From positions 1,178,001 to 1,242,000 of the forward strand of contig NZ_CP064791.1 of the NCBI RefSeq assembly GCF_017094465.1: a stretch of DNA of 64,000 bases, read 5' to 3'. The number at the start of each line of letters is the position of its first letter. The stretch's first letter is position 1. The DNA comes from Halapricum desulfuricans (GTDB lineage Archaea > Halobacteriota > Halobacteria > Halobacteriales > Haloarculaceae). Position numbers and translations under genes: made by a program. This document shows positions 46,845 through 53,483 of the stretch, in pieces. Below the pieces are notes generated by a model that saw nothing but the letters and a program-made list of their open reading frames with translations, did no database searches and had not been told where the DNA came from.

Positions 46845-47351
46845 TCAGAAGGGGAGGTCGGCCTGTTCGTCTTCGCTCGAGTCCGCAAGTTCGCCGTCAG
46901 CGTCGGCCTGCAACTGTTCGTTGATCGCGTCGCTATGCTGGTGGCGGTCGGCGATCCGGACCTCGACTGCCTCGAACCCGTGGCGGTCGGCGAGATCGTT
47001 GAGCGCGCGGCTCGCCGCGGTCGTGAGCACCTCGCCCTGCGGACAGAAGGCGGTCGTCGGCGTGAACTCGACGTGCAGCACCTCGTCGTCTTCGACCGCG
47101 TACCGGAACCCGGCATCGGGATGTCGGGGATCGAGGTTGAGCTTCGCGAGGTTGTATCCGAACGTCGTGTCGTAGACGCCCCGCTCCTCGAAGATGTCCC
47201 GGACCGTCCGGTGGATCTCGACGTGCTCCTCCCCTTCGAGTACCGCGTGATCGGTCAGACGCGGTCCCGGATCCGGGACGTTCGACGGGACGAACTCCCC
47301 GTACTCGTCGAACTCCGGCCCGCCGCTGTCGCCTCGGCTGAACAGACCCAT
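46845..47351 (-). CDS. DUF59-like protein of unknown function
   Basis: A 168-residue acidic protein. The stretch VLHVEFTPTTAFCPQGEVLTTAASRALNDL resembles the Thr-x-x-x-Cys-Pro segment of DUF59/MIP18 proteins in iron-sulfur assembly, and HRTVRDIFEERGVYD could be the first helix. The C terminus is low-complexity acidic. The ATG at 47351 (MGLFSRGDSGGPEF) was chosen. It lies in the island, convergent with the NnrS-like gene. The assignment is tentative. Confidence 0.6.
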   Translation of the reverse strand: MGLFSRGDSGGPEFDEYGEFVPSNVPDPGPRLTDHAVLEGEEHVEIHRTVRDIFEERGVYDTTFGYNLAKLNLDPRHPDAGFRYAVEDDEVLHVEFTPTTAFCPQGEVLTTAASRALNDLADRHGFEAVEVRIADRHQHSDAINEQLQADADGELADSSEDEQADLPF

Positions 47352-47455
47352 CGTACCTCCCCGTTCGGTCTCACCGTCCCTGTGGACTGTCCCGAACACG
47401 TTCGATCGACCCGGTCGTACAGCGGCTCTCGACGCCCGAAGCGTCTTGCAGGACG

Positions 47456-48097
47456 CTACGCCGGCAGTAGCCTGTCGTCGACGACGGCTTCGAGCTCGGA
47501 TCGGACCGCGTCGGCGTCGAGGCCGTCACTGGTAGCCCGGCGGAACAGCCCACCGAGCAACACCGTCAGCAGGAACTGCGCCGTGCGATCGGGGTCGACC
47601 GGTCGAAAGACGCCGTCGTCGATACCGCGGTCGATGACCGTCGCGAGTCGCTCGTGCATCGACGCGTCGATGTCGGTGAACCGATCGCGATACTCGTCGT
47701 CGTGGGTCGCCTGCGATCGAAGTTCCACGTAGGGCCGGCCGTTCACGTCGCCGACCCCGTCGACCGGCGGGAACTGTTCGCCGGTCGTCCCGTAGAGGCC
47801 GAAATCGACGAGCGTCCAGAGTTCCGTCTCCGGGTCGTCGAAGTCGGCGTCCGCCAGCGGCCCGCCGAACTGGGCGAGCATCGCGTCCAGGAACGCGAGC
47901 AAGAGGTCGTCCTTGTCGTCGTAGAAGTGGTACACCGAGGACTTGCTGAGGTCGGCCCGGTCGGCGATCCGGCCGATCGACAGCCCCGCGAACCCGTGCG
48001 CCTGGACGGTCTCGAACGTCGCCTGCATGATCCGTTCGCGCGTGTCTTCCGGCTCGCTGACGAACGAAAACGACGGTCCGTCGTCGCGATCTGTCAT
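47456..48097 (-). CDS. TetR-family transcription regulator
   Basis: A 213-residue repressor. Residues about 15-62 form the TetR helix-turn-helix (DTRERIMQATFETVQAHGFAGLSIGRIADRADLSKSSVYHFYDDKDDLL). The rest is the ligand-binding dimer domain. The ATG at 48097 is preferred over 48139 because TATATAC at 48121-48128 (minus strand) then lies about 25 bases upstream. A CGAAC-N4-GTTCG palindrome abuts the start and matches one before the RND exporter, so it probably regulates both. Confidence 0.88.
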   Translation of the reverse strand: MTDRDDGPSFSFVSEPEDTRERIMQATFETVQAHGFAGLSIGRIADRADLSKSSVYHFYDDKDDLLLAFLDAMLAQFGGPLADADFDDPETELWTLVDFGLYGTTGEQFPPVDGVGDVNGRPYVELRSQATHDDEYRDRFTDIDASMHERLATVIDRGIDDGVFRPVDPDRTAQFLLTVLLGGLFRRATSDGLDADAVRSELEAVVDDRLLPA

Positions 48098-48099
48098 AC

Positions 48100-48113
48100 C
48101 GAACGGTTGTTCG
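48100..48113. promoter_or_regulatory. Candidate TetR auto-operator
   Basis: CGAACGGTTGTTCG has CGAAC and GTTCG arms around four bases. It lies between the TATA element and the TetR start codon, where binding would block transcription. The same arms and spacing (CGAACGATCGTTCG) occur at 49276-49289 before the RND exporter. Confidence 0.5.
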
Positions 48114-48134
48114 ACAGCGTGTATATATCCCGGG

Positions 48135-48214
48135 GTCATACTGGCGGCGATACCATCTGGTCTGGCACGCCGTCGTGCCGGATATCGTTACGAACGTATA
48201 GCTACCAGTATCAG
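48135..48214. repeat. Inverted-repeat element, copy 2 (uninterrupted, 80 bases)
   Basis: The left end GTCATACTGGCGGCGATAC (48135-48153) matches the complement of the right end GTATAGCTACCAGTATCAG (48196-48214) at 14 of 19 positions. The centre holds GGCACG-CCGT-CGTGCC. This is the intact relative of the interrupted copy at 42302-42543. It lies between the TetR and MoaD-like genes. Confidence 0.6.
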
Positions 48215-48253
48215 CAACCAAGTCTCTGTTGGTTCCTGCAGATCGCAATCGGC

Positions 48254-48265
48254 ACGAATATGTTC
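48254..48265. promoter_or_regulatory. Candidate NarO-type operator before the MoaD-like gene
   Basis: CGAATATGTTCG fits CGAA-N4-TTCG exactly. It is 84 bases before the ATG of the MoaD-like gene and 40 bases after the inverted-repeat element. It shares the TATGTTCGGGA core with the site at 44295. Confidence 0.45.
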
Positions 48266-48348
48266 GGGAATATCGGCAAGTTGTGTCGATCACTACAGAC
48301 GGATATGAGCATCGTGTCTCGGTCGAGCATGCGGTCACGTCGGCAGCG

Positions 48349-48711
48349 ATGGTGACGACAGTCGAGGTCAAGTGTACCGGCCACGTTCGGTCGGCAGTCG
48401 GCACGGGGAGTTTCGAGTACACGTTCGACGGATCGTCGCTTCGGGAGTTTCTCGACGCGTTCTTCGAGGAGTACGACGTCGCCGATATGCTCATCGCCGA
48501 GACGGAAGCCGACGCGACTGCACGCGGATGGGCACCCCTGGAAGGAGATCCACCCGGAGTCTGGAACAAGAACCCGGAGGGCGAACAGACCAGGGCGTTC
48601 GCCCGCGTCGCCGTCAACGGCCGGTTCAACGAACACCTCGACGGCCTCGATACGGAACTCGAAGGCGGAGATCGGGTGGCGCTGATGTATCCGTTCGTGT
48701 TTTGTTTCTAG
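48349..48711 (+). CDS. MoaD/ThiS-like beta-grasp protein without the terminal Gly-Gly
   Basis: A 120-residue protein. FTYDGSSL-like FDGSSLREFLDAFFEEYDVADML and FARVAVNGRFNEHLDGLDTELEGGDRVALMYPFVF follow the MoaD/ubiquitin-like pattern (NG turn, GD-V-L strand). MoaD and SAMP proteins end in Gly-Gly, needed for thiocarboxylation or conjugation. This one ends PFVFCF, so it probably cannot act as a sulfur carrier. Its location suggests a nitrate-respiration role. The frame is open from 48229; the ATG at 48349 begins the domain. Confidence 0.7.
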   Translation: MVTTVEVKCTGHVRSAVGTGSFEYTFDGSSLREFLDAFFEEYDVADMLIAETEADATARGWAPLEGDPPGVWNKNPEGEQTRAFARVAVNGRFNEHLDGLDTELEGGDRVALMYPFVFCF

Positions 48712-48814
48712 CGGAGCGTCCCAACGACGAGACGGTTGTACGCGTCGACTTGTCCGTCCTCGGCCGAACGTTATCGGGAGAATATACAGGTGCGAGACGG
48801 ACATCGGTACGTCC

Positions 48815-49051
48815 ATGAGTTCAGAAATGACCGAGACGGCGGACGAACGACTCGACGTGCGGAACATCGACGGCGAGCCGTTCGGGGACATTATGGCCGC
48901 ACTGAGCAGTCTCCCTGAGGGAGACACGCTACTGTTGATCAACAGCTTCGAGCCGGAGCCGCTCTACGACGTCATCGAGAGTCGCGGCTTCACCTACGAG
49001 GCGACCGAAGTCGGGCCCGACGAGTGGCACATTGAGATCGAACACGCGTAG
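48815..49051 (+). CDS. Stand-alone DUF2249 protein (second)
   Basis: A 78-residue protein with RLDVRNIDGEPFGDIMAALSSLPEGDTLLLINSFEPEPLYDVIESRGFTYEATEVGPDEWHIEI, matching DUF2249 from start to end. It is the third copy of the domain in 8 kb, counting the Mrp fusion and the gene at 43954. ATG at 48827 is an alternative start. It follows the MoaD-like gene by 103 bases in the same orientation. Confidence 0.8.
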   Translation: MSSEMTETADERLDVRNIDGEPFGDIMAALSSLPEGDTLLLINSFEPEPLYDVIESRGFTYEATEVGPDEWHIEIEHA

Positions 49052-49099
49052 CTGTTCACGACCGGTCTCGCGACCGAAGACGATCCCCGACCGCTGCCA

Positions 49100-49163
49100 C
49101 CGAGTGGACGGGGTCGTACCGTCTCCATCTCGCGGACGTCAACCTCGACAACGGAGCAGCTAC
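49100..49163. repeat. Possible decayed relative of the 157-base insertion
   Basis: CCGAGTGGACGGGGTCGTAC (49100-49119) resembles CCGAGTGCCTCGGGGTCGTAC at 42375-42395. ACGGAGCAGCTAC (49151-49163) resembles CCGGAGCAGTTCAC at the right end of that insertion. An ACGGC-TGAA-GCCGT hairpin follows at 49166-49179. The 245-base gap between the DUF2249 gene and the RND promoter has no reading frame that looks like a gene. Confidence 0.3.
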
Positions 49164-49250
49164 CAACGGCTGAAGCCGTGAACTTCCGCGCTGTTACCGC
49201 TGGGGGGTCTACCAGCTGATGCGTTCGGCGGAAGTTTTACAACGGCAGTC

Positions 49251-49289
49251 TACCGAACGTTCGGTACACAATGATCGAACGATCGTTCG
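49251..49289. promoter_or_regulatory. Two palindromes at the RND exporter promoter (candidate TetR operators)
   Basis: TACCGAACGTTCGGTA (49251-49266) is a perfect 16-base palindrome and CGAACGATCGTTCG (49276-49289) a perfect 14-base one. A TATA-like GTTTTAC (49234-49240) lies just upstream, so the first palindrome covers the expected transcription start. The second shares arms and spacing with the site at the TetR start (48100). Confidence 0.6.
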
Positions 49290-49296
49290 GTAACGG

Positions 49297-52200
49297 ATGG
49301 AGACGGCTCAGAGGCGAGACGCGATGACGGGAGATATCGCCGAAACGATCGCGGACAACGCACGGATCGTTATCGCAGTGATGCTCGTGGCGTCGGTCAT
49401 CGTCGGGAGCGGTGTGACGATGCTCGATCGCTCGACGTCGCTCGATCAGTTCCAGACCGACGCCGACGAGGCTGACGCGCTCGATTACACGGACGCCAAC
49501 TTCTCGTCGGGGCCAGAGAACGCGACCCGGGCCCAGGTCATCGTCCAGGACGAGGACGTCCTCGATCGAGAGACGCTCGTGGCGATGCTCGAATACGAGC
49601 AGTCCATCCGCACCAACGAGACGATCGACGGGACGCTCGCGGACGAGGATCCGACCGCGAGCGTCGCGCAAGTACTCGCAACTGCATCGATCCGGGAGGA
49701 CCGCGTCGAAGACCTGCAGGACCGCCAGCGCGAACTCGACGAGACGAAAGCGGCCCTCCACGGGGCGCTCGAATCACTCGTCTCGAACCCGAACCGGAGT
49801 GTGCGTCCGGCCTTCGAGAGCGTCGACGCCAACAGTTCGGTGAACCTCACCGAGGAAGACTACGACCTGTTCAACGACACTGTCACAGAGCGCCGTGGCG
49901 CAAACGCGAATGCCAGTATCGACGGCGTGAACGGCACAGACACGTCCGATAGCACCAACGAGACAGACGGCGTGAAAAATCGGAACCAGGACGAGAGCAT
50001 CCTCGCCGAGGAGTACGCGAACCTGTCGGACGAACGGGCGGCGATCGACAGTATCGATCCGACACTCGACGAGCAAGTCGAAGCGCTCCAGTCGTTGAAC
50101 GACTCGCAGATCGACGATCTCGCTGCGGAAGCGCTGGCTGCGAACGCGAGCCGCTCCGCCGGGGCACTGGCGTTTATGCCGGAGTACTACGAGCCGGGGA
50201 CCGCGGACGTGAACGCCACGCTGCTGGTCGTCACCCAGGAGAGTCCCGGCGGGTCGTTCGCTCCGGGCGACGCCCCCGAGGCAATCGAAGACGCACAGAC
50301 TGCGATCGCCGATCTCGCCCCCGGAGACGACTCGATGTCCGTGCTCGTCTACGGAGACGGGATCGTCTCGACGGAGATCCGCGACTCCATGACCGACAGC
50401 GTTCTGCTGGTCGGGCCGCTCGCCGCGGCGTTCGTCCTGTTCGTCCTCGTCGTCGTCTACCGGGATCCCCTGGATATCCTGCTGGGCCTGGGCGGGATCG
50501 GGCTCGTCCTCGTCTGGACGTTCGGGACGATGGGCTGGTCCGGGATCGCGTTCAGCCAGCCGTTCATCGTCGTCCTCGTGTTGCTGATCGGGCTCTCGAT
50601 CGATTACGGCCTCCACGTCGTGATGCGCTACCGCGAAGAACGCGAAGACGAAGACACGTCGCCCTCGAAAGCGATGGCTGTCGGCCTCGGGAGCGTCGGC
50701 GTCGCGCTCGCCTACGTCACTACGACGACAGTCATCGGCTTTCTCTCGAACCTCACGAGTCCGCTGTCGATCTTCCGGGAGATCGGCCTCGTCAGCGCGA
50801 TCGGGATCGTCGCCGCGCTACTGGTCTTCGGCGTCCTCGTTCCGGCACTGAAGGTCGAACTCGACGACGTACTGGAATCACGCGGGTTCGATCGGGTGAA
50901 GCCGGCGGTCGGCACCGGACGCGGACCGATCAATACGGTTCTGGACACCGGCTCGACGCTGGCAACGACTGCGCCGTACGTCGTCATCGTCGTCGCCGTG
51001 GTGATCAGTGGCGTCGGTGTGTACGGTGGGACCGATATCGACGCGAGTTTCGAGCAGTCGGACTTCCTCGCGGAAGACCCGGCCGACTGGCTGAAAGACC
51101 TTCCAGAACCCGTCGCTCCCGGAACGTACACCGCCGAGACGGCGATCGAAACGCTCGACTCGGACTTCGTCAGACAGGACACGACGGCGACGATCCTCGT
51201 CCGTGGCGACGTGACCGATCCCGAGACGCTGGATCGAATGGACGAGGCGCGGACGAACGCCAGCGACCTGTCCGTCACCGAAACCTACGCCGACGGCTCG
51301 GCCGCGATCTCCGATCCGATCACCGTCATGGACGACGTGGCAGCGCGAAACGAATCCTTCAACGAGACGCTCGCGGCGTCAGATACCGACGGCGACGGTG
51401 TTCCCGACGAGAACGTGACCGCTGTCTTCGACGACCTCTACCGGGTCGCCCCCGACGACGCGAGCACCGTCGTTCATCGCGAAGGCGGGGAATACCAGGC
51501 ACTTCGGATGGTCGTGACGGTCGACGGTGACGCGGAGGCCGAGACGGTGACCGACCAGATGGACTGGATCGCCGACGATATCGATGGCGGTGGGGTCGCC
51601 GCGATCGCAACGGGGGACGTGATCGTCAACCAGATCACCGCCGATCAACTCGCCGAGACGGCGATCCTGAGTCTCGTCGTCGCGCTGCTGTCGGTGCTGG
51701 TGTTTCTCTCGATAGCCTACCGGGTGACTGAAGGAAGCGCATCGCTCGGGGTCGTCACGATCGTGCCGGTCGCGATGACGCTCGCGTGGGTGCTCGGAAC
51801 GATGGCGCTTCTGGAGATTCCGTTCAACATCGTCACGGGCATGATCACCGGGCTCACGATCGGGCTCGGCGTCGACTACAGCCTGCACATCAGCGAGCGA
51901 TTCAATCAGGAACTGGACGGCGCCCAGAGCGTCCCAACAGCCCTCCACGAAACGGTGATCGGTACTGGCGGGGCCTTACTATCGAGTGCGGCAACGACGG
52001 CCGCGGGATTCGCCGTTCTGCTCGTCGCGATTTTGCCGTTCCTCCAGTCGTTCGGTCTCATAACCGCTCTCACTATCGTCTACGCGTTCCTGGCGGCCGT
52101 CTTCGTCCTCCCGAGTATCCTGGTCGTCTGGGCCCGGTTCACCGGGGACGCGGGGCAGGGAGCGACGAGCAGAAGTGAGACCCAGGCAGACCGATCCGAG

Positions 52201-52737
52201 GCGCACACAGCCAAAGAGCAGCCGGCCGTGAAAGCGAGCGGTCCACCGGCGCTAACGGACCGCCTCGCGGCGCGAACGATCGAGCGACCGTATCCCCTCC
52301 CCGGGCAATCACTCCCGGTCACCGTCTCGATCCGCGGGATCGAGGGTCGAGTATCGGTTCGAGAGCAGGCCCCGGGGACGGTCACGGACGTCGATGCCGA
52401 CCCCGAACCGGTCGCCGTGAATCGAAACGACGACGAGCTGACGGTCCTCTGGGAACTCGATACGCCGGAGACGGAAGCTACCCTCTCCTACTCGGTCGGG
52501 CTTCCCGAGGAATCTACCGACGGCGACGAGTTGGCGTTCGACGGTGCAGTACAGACAGCTTCTGGCCACTACTCGGCCGAGGGGGATGAAACTGCAACGG
52601 TCGTCGATGACCTCTTCCAGCGTGCTCTCGAGCGTGGAAATGTCACCGGAGCAGATCTGCGCGCTGCTGCCGATCAGAGCGACGCATCTACCGAACAATT
52701 TCACCGGCTGCGGCGTGCGTGGCTCAGCGGCGAGTGA
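49297..52737 (+). CDS. RND/MMPL-family exporter with a C-terminal extension
   Basis: A protein of up to 1146 residues with two similar halves. Each has a first membrane helix, a large exported domain and a block of five helices (LLVGPLAAAFVLFVLVVVYRDP...IGLSIDYGLHVVMRYREE; the second GLTIGLGVDYSLHISERFNQE). The SIDYG and GVDYS motifs are typical of MMPL/RND proton-relay helices. Residues after about 955 form a soluble acidic tail with a beta-rich segment. It probably exports lipids or hydrophobic compounds. ATG at 49324 is an alternative start. The palindromes upstream suggest TetR control. Confidence 0.88.
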   Translation: METAQRRDAMTGDIAETIADNARIVIAVMLVASVIVGSGVTMLDRSTSLDQFQTDADEADALDYTDANFSSGPENATRAQVIVQDEDVLDRETLVAMLEYEQSIRTNETIDGTLADEDPTASVAQVLATASIREDRVEDLQDRQRELDETKAALHGALESLVSNPNRSVRPAFESVDANSSVNLTEEDYDLFNDTVTERRGANANASIDGVNGTDTSDSTNETDGVKNRNQDESILAEEYANLSDERAAIDSIDPTLDEQVEALQSLNDSQIDDLAAEALAANASRSAGALAFMPEYYEPGTADVNATLLVVTQESPGGSFAPGDAPEAIEDAQTAIADLAPGDDSMSVLVYGDGIVSTEIRDSMTDSVLLVGPLAAAFVLFVLVVVYRDPLDILLGLGGIGLVLVWTFGTMGWSGIAFSQPFIVVLVLLIGLSIDYGLHVVMRYREEREDEDTSPSKAMAVGLGSVGVALAYVTTTTVIGFLSNLTSPLSIFREIGLVSAIGIVAALLVFGVLVPALKVELDDVLESRGFDRVKPAVGTGRGPINTVLDTGSTLATTAPYVVIVVAVVISGVGVYGGTDIDASFEQSDFLAEDPADWLKDLPEPVAPGTYTAETAIETLDSDFVRQDTTATILVRGDVTDPETLDRMDEARTNASDLSVTETYADGSAAISDPITVMDDVAARNESFNETLAASDTDGDGVPDENVTAVFDDLYRVAPDDASTVVHREGGEYQALRMVVTVDGDAEAETVTDQMDWIADDIDGGGVAAIATGDVIVNQITADQLAETAILSLVVALLSVLVFLSIAYRVTEGSASLGVVTIVPVAMTLAWVLGTMALLEIPFNIVTGMITGLTIGLGVDYSLHISERFNQELDGAQSVPTALHETVIGTGGALLSSAATTAAGFAVLLVAILPFLQSFGLITALTIVYAFLAAVFVLPSILVVWARFTGDAGQGATSRSETQADRSEAHTAKEQPAVKASGPPALTDRLAARTIERPYPLPGQSLPVTVSIRGIEGRVSVREQAPGTVTDVDADPEPVAVNRNDDELTVLWELDTPETEATLSYSVGLPEESTDGDELAFDGAVQTASGHYSAEGDETATVVDDLFQRALERGNVTGADLRAAADQSDASTEQFHRLRRAWLSGE

Positions 52738-52791
52738 TCCGCCGGTGAGAGCGATCGACACCCGGTCACTCTCGAACAGACTGCCCTGTGG

Positions 52792-53451
52792 TCAGTGTTC
52801 GACGGTCGTCACCGTGAACAGCGAATCGTCCGAAAGAACGTTTTGAACGCGACTGTGCCAGGCCTCCGCAAACAGTTCGCGGTCTTCCTCGCTGGCCGTC
52901 CCGTCGATGATCCGCTGGAGACTACCGATCGCGGGTCCGCCATTCGGAACGCTGCTGACGTGGTAGGTCACCTCGACGGTTTCGACGGTGTCGGTTCGAC
53001 GGAGCCTGAACGCGGGGTCCGCGCTGCCGGACTCGAAAGCGTCGAACGTCAGCAGGTGCTGGCGATCACCGTGACCACCGGCGAGTCCGCCGAATCCATC
53101 TTCTTGCGCTGCCCCGGTCACGTACGAGATCAGTCGACTCATGACGCCGTAGGTGGCATCGTCGCGCGGTCCTGCTGCGAGCACTTCGATCTCGCTTCGG
53201 GTCGGACAGTCGTCCGGGTACAGCGCATCGAGCCCGATCTGTGTGATCCGATAGGCGCCCGATGCAGTCGGACATGAGTGCCCCGCTACTTTGACCAGAT
53301 CCCCGTAGGTGACGACGAACGGCTCGCCGGGTTCGAGGACCGCGAGTGCCTCCGCGACGGGGTCGCGGATCCGGATCGGTTCGACATCGTATTCGACGGC
53401 CCAGTGCTCCTCGGTACGCTTCGTGTCGGTCGGATTCGTGGTTTCGGACAT
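52792..53451 (-). CDS. FmdE-like protein
   Basis: A 219-residue protein. YGDLVKVAGHSCPTASGAYRITQIGLDALY resembles the GH-x-CP motif and following helix of FmdE, the small subunit associated with formylmethanofuran dehydrogenase that occurs in many non-methanogens. The rest, with GGHGDRQHLLTFDAF, has further His residues that may bind metal. Haloarchaea do not make methane, so the role is unknown. It lies upstream of the P-type ATPase in the same orientation, 32 bases beyond that gene's stop. Confidence 0.5.
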   Translation of the reverse strand: MSETTNPTDTKRTEEHWAVEYDVEPIRIRDPVAEALAVLEPGEPFVVTYGDLVKVAGHSCPTASGAYRITQIGLDALYPDDCPTRSEIEVLAAGPRDDATYGVMSRLISYVTGAAQEDGFGGLAGGHGDRQHLLTFDAFESGSADPAFRLRRTDTVETVEVTYHVSSVPNGGPAIGSLQRIIDGTASEEDRELFAEAWHSRVQNVLSDDSLFTVTTVEH

Positions 53452-53483
53452 TGTCGTGGATTCCTGAAAATAGTATTATCTGG

